From NCBI RefSeq assembly GCF_020184175.1, contig NC_065530.1, positions 82,127,260 to 82,191,259 on the forward strand: DNA of 64,000 nt, read 5' to 3'. The stretch's first letter is position 1, and the number at the start of each line of letters is the position of its first letter. Below the pieces are notes generated by a model, which saw only the letters and a program-made list of their open reading frames with translations, searched no databases and had not been told where the DNA came from. The stretch comes from Aphis gossypii. Its lineage: Eukaryota > Arthropoda > Insecta > Hemiptera > Aphididae. Both the position numbers and the translations under genes were made by a program. Shown piece by piece: positions 28,089 through 41,434 of this stretch.

Positions 28089-30302
28089 GACAAACGTCAA
28101 TATTACGTAGCGTACTTTTACAAGACGTGTGTATTCGTGATGTTTTGTATAATATACTTTATTTACAATAATAATATGCTTTATTAGTATAATAGGTATT
28201 AGGTAGGTTTAACGATCTACAGTAAAAAATTAGAATATACAATTTCTTTTAACTTTATTATGTCGGTGTATTTTTCAAATTTTATTTAAAAGTTAGAAAT
28301 GTTACTGTTTATGGTTTACCGTTTACCATTTCAATTTTGAGATCCCACTTACCAACAGCAAAATCAACTTAAATCAAGAAAATATAAAAACCGTGTAATT
28401 TATTATTCTTATTTTTCTGAAGAACTATTATGACTATTCAATGGACAGAATAATATTATATAAAATTAAAAAACGTTACATCAATAAAGTTATCATTTTC
28501 AAATATATATATAATAACGCATTAACATTCGTTTGTTAAAACGTACGAGTAGAGTAATACGATTTGCTGACCATTAAATTATGCTCTCACAGCAAATCAA
28601 ATTATTAAAAAATATGTTTATATTAAAATATACACGGGTAATTCTATGCATCCTATATTAGCTCGCATTTTGAATAAAAATATCATTTAACTACGTCATT
28701 TAAAATCCTCTCCACTTGCATGTTATATAAATAATTTATAAGATTATTATTATTTTATAAATTAATGTTATAATCAAAATGTTAGTAGTAATACTTACAA
28801 ATATATTATAATCGAGATATTTATAAATAAAATGTGTTATATTTTAATGATTAAATTGAAATATTTTTCTAACGGTATTTTAACGCGCAGCTTCATTTTC
28901 AGCGAAATCAACAGTGTAAAATGTAAAATTAACATAACTAATTCACGTTTGAAAATATGTTTTTTATACTATTTATTAGATATATGTAATTTGAACAAAG
29001 AATTTATAGTGAATTATTTTAATATTTATTATAATTATAATTATTTTTACAGTCAAGTTTGGACGATTACCATTCGAATTGTCTACATTATTAGACAATA
29101 TATGACGTGTGTTATTTCAACTGCAGGTTAGAATTTATATTTTATAACCGTTACATTGTAATAAATAGGTATTTGCACAATAATTATACTATATTTATCC
29201 TAGATCCAATAGAATATAATACATTTCATCGAGTCTTGTACAATTATTTAATATTAAATACATATTTATTTCTAACGTACACTGTCTTGTTCGTTATAAA
29301 GTTATAACACCTCAATACAATAATGCCGTTATACCTTCATCCGATATAGTTATTAAATGTATACTATATAGTAAGTGGTCTTGATTGTGTTTCGAATTGC
29401 TAGCAAAACTTTAGTCGACAACACATACCATCTAACATCTGTAGGATCTCGAGCCAAACAGGCCAACGCGTTTATGTATTTCACATAATTAATTTCAAAA
29501 GTATGCCTCTCTATATATATTATAATATAAACAGTAATGGATGCCCAATCGTGATTTATACGCATTTTCACGTGATGGAAATCGTGTATAACGTGATGGA
29601 TATTATGTATAATAATAAAACATGCATTCAAAGGGCATGGGACGTTTTGAACGAATAAATAAGTCGTTTTGAAGTCGCAGCAGTGGAAGTCATCCGCGGA
29701 GTGATATTAAGATGGAGCGGTCGTGTTTCATTCATCCGTTGCTTTTATTTTTCTCTCCACGGTGAATAGAAATGAAAAGAGTAAAAGGACAAAAAAAAAA
29801 AAAAATATAAATTTGTTTGGCCGTGTAAAACGAACGTAAGCGATTGATAACAATAATACGCGCACAGTGTACACTGTACACACATATGTATATATTATTA
29901 TTATTATAATACATTAAAATATTTCCACGTCCGTCTCGTATGTACACGCTATTATTATAATAAACGCGCGACCGAGCAACATATACCACGCGCGTGTATA
30001 TTGATCGATGTGTCGCTGGCCAATATATATAATGATAACGATATATAATGTGTATAAGAATATATAAGTGTGAATAGAACACGTTATGACCGCGACGTTA
30101 TATTATATTGTGTATACGGCACAACATGTGTTTACGGGGATTTTTTTTTTTTTTTTGTTTGTTCGGGACAGCGACGTTGATGAATTTACCGTCTCCAGAG
30201 AGACGATCGCTGACGAGACCGAGAAAAAAGGGTTCGTGTGAGGGCCCTGTGTCGTCCATTGAATCGGAATTTGTTCGTTCACAGTGTCCTGGGAGCTGCA
30301 CA

Positions 30303-30364
30303 ATGGACAAACGGCTTAGACTGTCAATGGTGGTGGCAGTGTGGTGGTGGTGCACTGCAACACG
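30303..30364 (+). CDS. Possible first coding exon of a secreted or membrane protein (isolated)
   Basis: I do not recognise a gene, but the segment looks like a first coding exon. An ATG in favourable context (CACAATGG) opens a 20-codon stretch with a basic start (DKRLRLS), a hydrophobic tryptophan-rich core (MVVAVWWWC) and a small-residue end (TAT), which is signal-peptide-like. It ends at a good donor, CG|GTATGA, leaving two bases of the next codon. The preceding 150 bases are CpG-rich and would be the 5' untranslated region. No partner exon was found downstream in the window, so it would have a very long intron or be spurious. A minus-strand open frame overlaps it. Confidence 0.3.
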
Positions 30365-31674
30365 GTATGACTATAATATATACATATAATATAATGACAA
30401 AAATAAATATTATGTGTGTGCGTACATGTCACCATTTATATACTTTATACTTATACTATATAGTGTCTTTTGAGGGTGAAAAGAGTTAAACAAATCGCAG
30501 TTTAAAAAAATACAAGTGCTTATATAAATATTGAATTGTGCGAAAGAAAATTGTATCAAGTGATTTGATTATTGTGTTTTTATATTCTCTATTTTCTAAA
30601 AATGTAATATAATATAATAGTCTATTTTTGAATTCGACAAACTATAGGTATACTAGGTAGTATATAATAAATAAAAAGCCTTATTAAAAAAAAATAATAA
30701 TAATTAAATATTTTTGAGCTTTTGTACAGCACCGTACTTATATTATCTATTATACATTTATACCCGATGATTAAACGGCCACTTGTGAATAATTTTCCTA
30801 CGTTCAAACATCGTATATGGAAATTATTTTTACTTAACATTTAAGATCTCGATGTAGAGCATGAATTACTTTCTTTCCGAAGATCTTCGATTCTAAAGGA
30901 ACGTGTACCTATTTTTTTCCGAACACTAAATTGTGCCCAGGAATTAAAAATACCGGCAATCACATAACACAAAGACTTGTATCTGCATTCTAAATCTGTT
31001 TACACATATTTTACCATCAATGCAGGTAGGTGATGCATATACATATTAAGTCGCTATAATATAAGGGTCGAATTTCTGTACACAACAACTGTAACTGTTG
31101 CAGCAGGGTGATGAATCCGGTTTTATTGTACACATGACACACACGTATGTGTATAATATTATAATATTCTTATGTTGACGGGACATCATTTTTTTGTTTA
31201 TATTATATTTTGTGTTCGTGTACATACTCTGTCGATGACGAGTATTCAATGCGCGCGGACTGTTTATAATGACGTATAATATTTTGGTCAGCCTCTGGGA
31301 AAACGGGGAGCAGCGATGTTATTGTATTGTTTCTGGTGACGTTTCGAATTTTGAAACCTGACGAAACACGAGAGCTGTTAGGTTACGCCTCGGCCGAATA
31401 AACCTAATTATCGACGGAGGGAAAAAAAATACAAAATAAACAACAGCCGCCACCGGTAACGCGTTTCCTACATTGTTGTCCGGGCACAATGCGAGCAAAA
31501 CATTTCGAAATGCCGATGAGGAGTTTGCCAAATTAGACTACCGCGGGGGCTTATATACCTATATTATGACGAGGTCCTGCAGCAGCAGCAAGCGCGCGCG
31601 ACCCCCGTAAACACTCGCAATAATAGGATTATACACGAGGGATAACAATAGGACAAAAAATAAAATAATATTAT

Positions 31675-31695
31675 ATTATTATTATTATTATTATT
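31675..31695. repeat. (ATT)n microsatellite
   Basis: An imperfect trinucleotide run that gives a spurious poly-Asn frame on the minus strand. Confidence 0.9.
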
Positions 31696-31890
31696 GTTAT
31701 TATTTATTATATTATATACTATATCGACTGGAATTCTGTTTTTTTTTCCATCGATAAACATTTTTATTTCACCTGGAATTCACCTAAAAAAATAAACACC
31801 CCGCGTAACTAACTACCTGCGTGTGTATTATAATATAGTAAGTACGACGAACATTCGCATTATAAGAGTTCAGTATTATAATACGTATAC

Positions 31891-31911
31891 TATATATATA
31901 TATATATATAT
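31891..31911. repeat. (TA)n microsatellite
   Basis: A perfect TA dinucleotide run. Confidence 0.95.
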
Positions 31912-34640
31912 AATCATACGAATGTATATAATATTTGGGAATAGCCAAATGTTGCAGCCGTTTATTGTTGATAAATTGTTACTAATGCTTTTGTAATTTG
32001 GCATTAAATTTTTCTGCCATATAGCCCGCGGGACGTCTTAGTATTATTTTTTTTACTCTTAAAAAAAGCAACGTTTTTTTCTTCTCTTTTTCTTCTTCTT
32101 TATGCGTTCATCCCGTCGACGCATGCGATACGCGCGCGCAAATACACAGAAAAGATTGTATGATACGTGAAAAAAGTAACCGTGACAAATTCGAAGGGCT
32201 AAAAAAACATTGGCTTCTTCGTGTGCAGTCGGCAATAATATATATAAAAAAAAAAGAATACGAATATCCCGGAGAATTGTAAAAAGGCACCGAAACAAAA
32301 ACCGTCTTCGATTCACATACGCAGAACGCGATATTATTATTTTATTAATGTAATGCATTTGGGCGTAGCCAAAAGAAACAAAAAATGACCTTCGGCCTTT
32401 TAGGATTTTCTCGGATGCGTCGGTGCCTCGGACATCTGGTTGTGAATCGCGAAAAAAACCCGATGCAAAAAATTCACGGTTCGTAATATATTTTAGTGTT
32501 TATAAACATTTTACACGGCCGGTGTACAACCGAGAACGCGTGAATAGGAAAGCCCAGAAAACAATTAACGCCATGTCAGTTTGTTAATAATAACAATTAG
32601 TACTCCCGAGACGACGACGGTCGGATGTAAGAACTAATTAGAACGTTTTGAGTAGGAAAACAAATTTGTTCTTTTGACAAACAAAACTGCAAATTGTGTA
32701 CGATATAGGACAAGCTATGTAATATGTCACGCTACCTGAAGCTCTAGACCATTGAGTAAGTTTGATTGATTATTTTTAGACGTTATAATAAGTCATTGTC
32801 ATTAACACGACTGTTCAAATTTCACAAACGTACTACACATGATTTTTTTTCCTTGGTGATTTGCAGTTAATTTTTCATATTTTAGCTCGTATTCAGCTTT
32901 TGTTTCAAAAACGTACTTGTATGACGTGGGCGCGGTGTTGGATTTAAATATTTGAGTGTGTGCTTTACATCACGATCTGTTGTATTAGAGTTTTCGGGAA
33001 TTTTTCATGTCATACTTGCTACTTATAGTCATTATTAAAATGGCTGCTTAACGAATACATCAACGCGTGTTTGAAAACTTAAAAAAAAATTACAATATAC
33101 GTTTTAAAAACAAAATGTTTAGAAAACAAGTTTTTTTGTTTATAAGTAGCCCGTTATTTTGACGTATAAACTTAATATAATATAATAAAGATTTTATGTC
33201 CATAGTGCGTACATGCAGCTGGTTAAAAAAATACACATAACATGACGTAAAAACAAACTTGAAACGATATTCAGAAACTAGAAATAACAAATTATAACGA
33301 ATTAATGTAAACCTACACAAATAAATTAAGTGATTCATTGGTCAATTATATGGATCTCTTTTCCGAGAACCAGTCTCCTAATTGATAGTAGGAGAAAAAT
33401 AATAAAGTAGGTTTTCTGTATATGTATAATACTCCTATATAGTTAACTACGGAAGAAAACATAATGAATAAACTAAGCAATAATTTAGGGGCCGGAAATG
33501 TTTGCCTAAACATATAAGTAATGAACCTTTATTAACGATGTCAAGACCCTATTTTCATTGTCATCAACGTTTTTTTACCCAATAAGACGTACTTCAAATG
33601 CAACAATTTTGTACCTGCAATGTAATAAAATTATATTTATAAAAATATCATACCTTTTAAATGCCATAGATTTTAATAGGTATGAAAAAGAAAACCCTTT
33701 AAATCGTTGTGTTATATCATCACAGAAGTAAAAAAATAATATCGTCATTATTTATTAGTTAATAAAAAAAAAGACGTATAACATCCTTATTTATTCTAAA
33801 AATATAATTTATTACAATAATAAAAAAATAAATCAAAAACATTTGGAAAATTAAAACATAATATACAATGTAAATGTAGTTCAAAAGTCACATCTTGATC
33901 AATTAATTCAAAAAATGTAGGTGTTTATAAATAAATAGCATGTACTTAAATTAAGCGACAGTAAACGTACAGAGGAAATTCACTTAAGAAGAGTATGTGA
34001 CAATCAATTTGTTCACGCAATACTTTAAAAATACAAATAACATTGTATCTTATATCATTAAATTCCATCCACTCAGTTGTACAGTAGATTTAGCTAATTG
34101 TATATATTTTGATCTTTATAGTGTATCGTGATTAACATAATAATATTAGATTATAGTTAAGCACAATAATATGTTATTAACCCATTTGACAAGTTTGAAT
34201 TTCGTTCCTTTGTTTGGTACCAGCCAAGGCCAAATTTAAAGATTTTTGCGTTCAAAAAATTTTTAACAACCCTATTAAATAGAAAAAATACTAATAGTTG
34301 AATCCTGGACTTAAAATATTATACATTTTGATAAACAACGGTACAACATAATACAGTGTAATAGTTATTGCAAAATCGTATTATAAAAAAAACGTGCTGG
34401 GCCACGACGATAATTCAAAATGAACAGGTTAGGTATACCACCGTACTAATAAGTAATAATACCATCGTAAAGTCGGGAACGCAAATCGATTACCGCCACG
34501 GGAGAGTAGAAGCGTATATTTTATTTATATTTTATGCTACACGCTTGTCCGCAGTCTTTGGCCATATTATACCTACTTATATCTTAAACGTTTGAAACTC
34601 TTGTTGTATTTACATGGTAAATAATAATTGTCTGAATTTA

Positions 34641-34660
34641 GTATATATATATATATATAT
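34641..34660. repeat. (TA)n microsatellite
   Basis: A perfect TA dinucleotide run; a second, similar run lies at about 34899-34915. Confidence 0.95.
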
Positions 34661-36509
34661 ACCATACGTATTTATGGTCAGAAAACTTGAGCGGATTTCT
34701 CGCGGGCGGTCCTTCAAGACGAGCATTTAATTTAGAAATTATTTTATTGTCATAATGTGATACGACCAATTATTTTGTTGACTCGCTCGTCAACACTATT
34801 TTCATAATAACGTACCCGTTGACCTCAAAATCCTACCGACTACCAACTGGCCACTGGGTAATGGACATATAGAATATTGTTTATTATTTATTTAACAATA
34901 TATATATATATATATGTACGTCGCCAGTCATACTGCAAGCGAATCATCTCTAACTATATTATGTTCACGTCGGCATTTATCTTTATAACGATCGGACGAC
35001 TCAATCAGTTTCGATTCATTTATATAGTTAAACCGTAACCGTTCGGTGCCCAAAACGTATATAGGTGTATTTTATTTTTATTAGTTTTACTCAAACATCG
35101 TTTGTACCGATGATAATCTTATAATCGATTGTTCAGAATTCGTTTGAAGTAGGTAAGTAATTACTTTTAAAATGTCAGAACGATGTAACCAATTTTCATT
35201 TACACTGTATTGTCGTGAGTCGTGACTACAGATATAATGTAGGTACAACATAAGCACACCGCACACGTAATACCAGTGTTGTATTCTATAATAAAAGTTT
35301 TTTACTAGTTTTTTTGTTGTATTTGAACACTATTCTAGATTCTACTTTAAAAATAGAAAAAAACATTCCAACGTGTATCCTGAAAACTCTTTTTTTTTGT
35401 CTTTATATTTTTGTATTTGAATAATTTATTTTGAAAAAATAAGAAATATATAATAGTTATGTTTATAATATTTAAAATCCTACTTTTTAACTTCTGAACA
35501 TAGATTAAAAAGATCAATTAATTTAGTAGGAAAACCCTCCATTATATAATATTTTCAAAAAATTTAAAATACAATAAAATATTTAAATGATTAATGAAAT
35601 ACTGTATACTAATTGTTTTACCGAAAAAAATATTAAATTAGCTTATTGGTAACAATAACAAAAATTTTAAAATTTTTCAAAAAGTATCTTTTACAAAACT
35701 TCATTGTAATACTTTATGATCCTTTGCATTCTATCTTACTCGTGTTATCTGTATTTCGCTAATTATGTATAGTATTGTTTTTTCAGTCGTTTCAATCATA
35801 TATATTTTTTTTAAATAAAGCCGACGATATTGGTTTTACTCTGATCTCGACGATTCAGTTAATATATACCTATTATATAATATTATTATTTTATGAATGG
35901 TATGGTTTCGAGTAGTCGTATATAGGTACCATGTTATTATATACCTTCAAAGCATATACGGTAGTTATCGGTTAAAAAAACACTACAACGATATCGCCAC
36001 ACGCCACAACATACTCTCATATATTATACTATTGTACGTACAATTATTACAAACACGTTCGTTTTCAGTTTTCGTAAATTTCGGGATATAGTCGACCGCA
36101 TAACAATACGATCGCACGTATGGGTACTGACAGATAATACATGTATTATGAATTAATAATACTCAGTGTTCGTTATTTTCTCGAAGACATAATATATATA
36201 TATTTTGTCCATTCAATCCTCAGCGAAAACGGCTGCTGCAGCGGTGCATGGGTGTTGAATTACCATGACGAATTCCATATACCGCTCGATCAATGAGTCC
36301 CGCATAGCGCGAATGACCTGTACGCGTGTATTGTTAACCACGCTGCAGTATATATTATAATATAATGATAATATTAGAAGTTAATCAAATTAATGCATTG
36401 TTATGCAATTATCCGACGAGAACCAGATCGCTGGTGATTAATGATTCATATAATATCACTTTTAAGTATATTAAATCATCGTGATGTGTATAATGTCAGA
36501 GGAGGAGAC

Positions 36510-36715
36510 GGTTAAATCGGTGCTGGAATATAAATCCGCGGGAAAGAGACACCTCGTGGGTGGCCTAGAAAGAGATGGATGTAGTGGAAATGGATCTCGA
36601 GAAAATAAGAGTTCAGGAATAATGGAGGACGCCTAACAGAGAGGGAAACGGAAGAAGATATTATGACGGTGAAAACTCTTAGAGAATACTAAATGCCAGC
36701 ATAAGAAGATAATAT
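36510..36715 (+). pseudogene. Remnant of a non-LTR retrotransposon ORF2 C-terminus
   Basis: Reading across frames gives a succession of motifs: VLEYKSAGKR, then PRKRWM, VVEMDLEKIRVQE, WRTPNREG and TVKTLRE. This order (basic GK/RR block, GRPRKRW-like block, then a WRxP block and a short end) matches the extreme C-terminus of endonuclease/reverse-transcriptase proteins of insect LINE elements. At least two frameshifts and in-frame stops (TAG near 36580, TAA after RVQE) show it is dead. Only this tail of about 200 bases is recognisable; no 5' part was seen. Confidence 0.65.
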
Positions 36716-39700
36716 TATTACGTAATGTCGGGACTCGGGAGGTCTTGTAAATAAAATACTATAAACTGTATAAAAAGGTACTGTAGTATTATTTTTATGT
36801 ACAAGTAGATTTATTATGTAGCTGTTATTTCGACAAATATTAGATTTTATCCGTTATAATTTGGAGTTTTAAAATTTCGTTAAATTTTTGTTCATGAAAA
36901 TTTTCATCTTTCAAAATCTTTCAGAGTGAGAGAACATTTTTAAAAGTATGTTTATTGGTTGGAACCAATGAAAACCGTTAATGTGTATACATTGCATGTG
37001 TAGCTTTATAGATGAATAAAACTATTTAATAACAACTCCACGATGTCACAACTCATACGCCTAACACATAAAATATTTTGAATATTAATATTGTTTGGTA
37101 ATAATTATTATAAGCTAGGTATAATTATATTAAATATTTATAAAACTATATAATAGTATATTGTTTTTATAGTTATTATTAATTAATAATACGGGCAGTT
37201 AAATTACCAACAAATGAGAAATTTGTAAACACTCGATAAGTTTACATTATACATTATAGGTAGTTTTCATAGTTGCATTGATATATTAATGAAGAGTGAT
37301 ACAATTAATTTTGAAAAATACAATTAAAATATTTAAAATTCACTACCCTAAAGTATTTTATATTATTACATTACATAAACTATTTGAAATTTGAATTTAA
37401 ACAAGTTGTACCGTACACATACTGTAGATGTATAGAGTGCGTCCATACAATAATATTATATTATTATTATACAGGGATACATGCGGTATCGAGACAACAT
37501 ATGTTGCCTATCCCCGGGTTACAGTAGCAGTCTGCAGTTATGCGGATTGCAACAATTTTATTGTTATTCTCCAGTAGATTATTAATAATTTTGTATAACA
37601 ATTCTTGTTACTATGCTATTTTTTAGTACTTGGTGCTTAAGAACCATATTATGCTATGTAGATACAAGTGCACTTTGAATAAATAAATTAAAATTAAATA
37701 AAATGATAAATATTTTTTTGTCCTCTGTATTTGTTCGTAGAAATAATGTTTAGCATTAGAAACGTTTAAATAAACGTTTTATCATATTAAAAATTAAGAC
37801 CAAATGGAATGGACAGAAAAATGTTGTGAAAGAGTTTATATAATACACAGTTGAGTCTCAATAATAAGAAAACCTCGATAACTCGATTTTTTTTTATCCC
37901 TATGAAATTCCTATCCACTCAATGCAATATTAGTAACTCGAAAAATACATAAATCCAATGAATTTTTACCTCCCTTGAAATTTCAGTTATCAAGACTCGA
38001 CTGTATATTATAATATATTATATATACATATATTGTAAATTCTTTATAAATAGTTCACACTTTATAAATATATGACTTTAAATCGTTATCTAATTAATTA
38101 GTAAAGTTACCAACCATCTGTCTATTTTATTTGATATAGTATTATGTTATATTTTAAAATTTTTAAGCTAAATGCAATTAAATGTTACTATATGATCAAA
38201 GAAAGAAAAATTTAATACATTATCATGACAGTTATAATCTAACAATTCTTAATGTTTTTCTTCAAGCTCAAACTGTAGTCAATATACGTATAAGTGTATA
38301 ACTAAAATCTCTGAATTATATTTCATATACAATTTTTGAATACATTTTTTGGTTAGCGTTTTGTAGACTATCTGTGCTCCATTTTTTTTTTAATTCTATG
38401 CCTTGTAAATTAAAAAACAAATTCTTGAGGGATGAAATTGCAAAATAGTAAAGGTTTTATATGCAAATATTTATTCTTCGACTTAAACAATGATTTGTGG
38501 TAATATAAACCAGCTTGTTTCAATTATTTGTTGTACTTGTATCTATAGTACATAATTTAATTTATTTAATTTATTTATTTTTCGATAACAATATTGCCCT
38601 ATTGAAAATAAAACTTTTATTTATCTTTTAAGAATACTCTTTATTGTAGTTTTAAATTTATGTTTCCAGATTTATTCAATTCGTAGTTTTGAGTTTTAAA
38701 ATGCATATATATTTATATTATTTATTTATTTATTATATTTAGCAGTAATCATAGCTCCCTATCTCCAATAAAATTTGCATGAGCTTATAGGAAGTAGGTT
38801 AATCAATTCTTAACAAATTTATTGTTGATGTATAATATATGTTTTGTTTTTGATTTCTAATAATCAAAAAAAATAAATAAATAAGTAGGTATATATTGGG
38901 TTAACGAGTACACCATTAATACTTGTATTACGCACGGAAATAAGACCTAACTCTGATCGATGTTCACCCGTTTACGCACGACCCACCCACCCATCCATGT
39001 TATGCTTCACTGGCAGTTAAGTTACACCCATATGCGTTTAAAATATTGTATACCAGAGCGGCGGGTACTGTGTAACAGTCGTCGGCGGCGCATAAGTCCT
39101 CTCGAGTACTCCATAATCTCGTTTGCATATTTATAACATTCTCGGCATCGCATTATCGTTTATAAATATAATAATCACAGTGTACCGCGACGACAACACG
39201 TATACGTCGTCGTCGGCGAAGTTAAACCAGCTCTGCCGCCGCCTCTGCCACCGTTCGAGTTGTTCGGTCGCTATACTCCGGTCACGTAAGGATTGTCTAT
39301 TGGTCGCACAAACCGTATCGTATACATAACGCGTAGGTACAAAACACCTTATACCCTAACCTCGGTAAAGGTATACATTATATTGTGATCGAGGCAAATT
39401 AGCCGAGTATTTATGTCGGTGGGCGTGTGCGCGTATATACGTATACATTATACTCGCGTACGTATATTGTATATACACATATATAGTAGGCGCGTCGTTT
39501 TATATATTATTATATTATATATAATATGACATTATCATATTATAATGCATTTCGACCAACCGACCGGAATTCTCACGTTATAATAATAATAATAAATATG
39601 CGCGTGTGTGTGTGTGTACTCACACCTATTATACAAATGTGATTTTTTTCCTATTCTTTTTTTTTTTATACACATAAATATAGATATATTATGTGTAACG

Positions 39701-40904
39701 AGAACTCACCTCACGCCGACGACGTTCATTGTCGCGGTAGTTTTTGATGTCGCGGCCGGTCGCGATTGAATTGTCATCGGGTCGGTGCGCGGTGTGTGTA
39801 ATGACAATAAAAGGGCCGCCGAATGCCGCTCCGTGACTTTACACGTTTGTCGCCATTATTATATCGAACATCTTACGGACATTTGTACATATAATAACAC
39901 ACGACGGCAGTGGCGGCGGCACCGACAACGATGACGGGCGTACTATGGTGTTCTTTATGTTATTACATTATATATTATATTATATTATATATTATTTGAT
40001 AATATTTTTTCGGGGTCCTAAAAAGACGCCGACAACACACACGGCACAATACCCGAATGTATATTGATATGTCGTCGCCCGCGCAAAATTAAGATCTCCG
40101 CCCCGGATATCTCTCGGTCAGAAAATTTAACCACCCGGTGTGGGGCACCCTTCGAGTTTAATATCTCTCGGTGCACTCACACAGCACACACTCGCCAATA
40201 CGCTGCCCGAATGCGGAGAATTAGAGAGACGATAGAGACGGATAACATCATCGTGTACATGTACATATAAATGTACGAGTACATATCTGTAGGGGCGGAG
40301 AGAGTGAGACAGAGGACGCACATTATCCCCGTGACTCGGCCGGTCGTTTACGACAATTAATCTTTTGTGAATTCGCTCCACCTACTCGTAACTATCGTAT
40401 CTTCTAAGGAGAGCGCACCGTGCGAAACAAATCGCGTCGGTACCGCCATCGCCGCCTGTGCCACTGCCGCCGACGACGATCGGTATCTCTGTGAGATCGG
40501 GTTTTGAAGGCGACAAAAACCACCAGAAACCGACTCGGATATAATGCGTATTATGTGCATATAATCATACAAAGCACCGAGCCGCCGACTCCCGACACGT
40601 GTTATATTATATATCGATCGGATGGAACGGAAACATCCGATTTTCGTCCTATATCCAATTACAATCGAACCGACTCTGGTCATTATGTATACATTTGTAG
40701 AAAAATAATAATTAAATGTCGATGTCCTCTAAATTTTATACCAAGACGGCGTGAACACAGAGCACGATCTGCACATTGGTCAGATTTCCGAGTATAGGAT
40801 ATTTTTTCGCCATCTTATCTACGACGGCACGTCCTATGATAATTATTAATTTAAGCTCAAAATAAGTTAATGCGTATTTTAAGTATAAATAATTGAATAT
40901 TAGA
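36716..40904. other. Non-coding stretch, AT-rich then CpG-rich
   Basis: Positions 36716-38900 are AT-rich and hold one miniature transposon (37848-38003) but no gene. Positions 38940-40700 are the most CpG-rich part of the window, with CGGCGG, GTCGTC and GCCGCC runs. Open frames there (for example 40064-40270 + and 40357-40683 -) overlap on opposite strands and lack recognisable domains or splice-consistent partners. This block could be a promoter or CpG island. Confidence 0.5.
37848..38003. mobile_element. pogo/mariner-like miniature element, about 156 bp
   Basis: The left end CAGTTGAGTCTCAATAA and the reverse complement of the right end, CAGTCGAGTCTTGATAA, match except at two positions, giving terminal inverted repeats of about 17 bases. 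The right end is followed directly by TA; the left end has TA three bases outward, so the TA target duplication is only approximate. Internal CTCGATAACTCGA-like sequence supports a Tc1/mariner-pogo relative. There is no coding capacity. Confidence 0.6.
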
Positions 40905-41250
40905 ATGGCTTATGGAGACGAGTTCGGTTGGTAAAAGTCGGTTAGAGACGAAAACAAACAAAAAAGTATTACGCTTATATATTGTAGAACTGTTATGAAG
41001 AAAAAAAGTACATTAGCGTATTCGTTTGGAGCAAGGAGTTTGAAAATGGTTGAAATGCTCCTAGACACCATCCAAAAGAGCTATATATATAATTGCAATA
41101 ACTATATAGAATGCATGATATAGACGGAAAGAGAACTTAGGGTCTTCGAAACTCTTATACAGGACAGATTAAAAACGATGCATGAAGTAAAACTTTTAAA
41201 GACCTAAGAGAAAGTGCGAGTAGAATGGAGAACTGGAGTTGTAGATCAAC
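40905..41250 (+). pseudogene. Possible LINE ORF2 fragment, badly eroded
   Basis: One frame gives ERELRVFETLI followed later by VRVEWRTG, a spacing reminiscent of the RKLRVFE...WR region near the end of insect LINE reverse-transcriptase proteins. Stops and frame changes interrupt it throughout. The resemblance is short, so this is a tentative call; it could be unrelated AT-poor intergenic DNA. Confidence 0.3.
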
Positions 41251-41391
41251 CTATAATTACTACTGTATTACAACTATATGTATATTTTTATATAAATGAA
41301 AAGTTCGATTTTTTATTATATTATATCATAAAATGGTATGGATAACAATTTATTTCTGTATAGTAAGAGCGTGTCCGTCAATTAGTTTTAC

Positions 41392-41397
41392 TTTATT
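41392..41397 (-). terminator. Likely polyadenylation signal of the four-exon minus-strand gene
   Basis: TTTATT on the plus strand is AATAAA on the minus strand, about 38 bases past the stop codon at 41435. Spacing and orientation fit the 3' end of that transcript. Confidence 0.5.
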
Positions 41398-41434
41398 TCT
41401 TCAATTCAACTCTGTCTAATCGGCTCTGATTATA

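Larger units (their letters stand above)
20046..30100. other. Long non-coding stretch, partly repeat-derived
   Basis: No intact gene is supported. CpG-rich patches occur at about 21400-22100, 24500-25600 and 25700-26300, between AT-rich stretches. A compound (AAT)n/(AAAAC)n run lies at about 21788-21837. A minus-strand open segment at 22649-22864 (71 codons) has balanced composition and could be an eroded transposon remnant, but I cannot name a family. A nested hairpin lies at 28012-28088. Confidence 0.45.
30365..36509. other. Non-coding stretch
   Basis: No supported gene. Positions 31040-32660 are CpG-rich with several overlapping short open frames, some of them poly-Asn from (ATT)n at 31675-31695. 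Positions 32700-36200 are mostly AT-rich, with (TA)n runs at 31891-31911 and 34641-34660. A small GC-rich patch at 36225-36350 has a short open stretch on the minus strand that I could not support as a gene. Confidence 0.5.

Noticed and set aside
31319..31531. Minus-strand 70-codon frame starting MANSSSAFRN.
   Set aside because: It lies in a CpG-rich patch, has no donor or acceptor partners and no family resemblance.
36225..36350. GC-rich patch with a short minus-strand frame beginning MRDSLIERYMEF.
   Set aside because: Only about 30 codons after the ATG, with no splice-linked partner or family match. It could be regulatory, but nothing supports a gene.
40064..40797. Long open frames on both strands in the 40 kb CpG-rich island.
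   Set aside because: High CpG content lowers stop frequency; frames overlap in opposite directions and show no recognisable domain.
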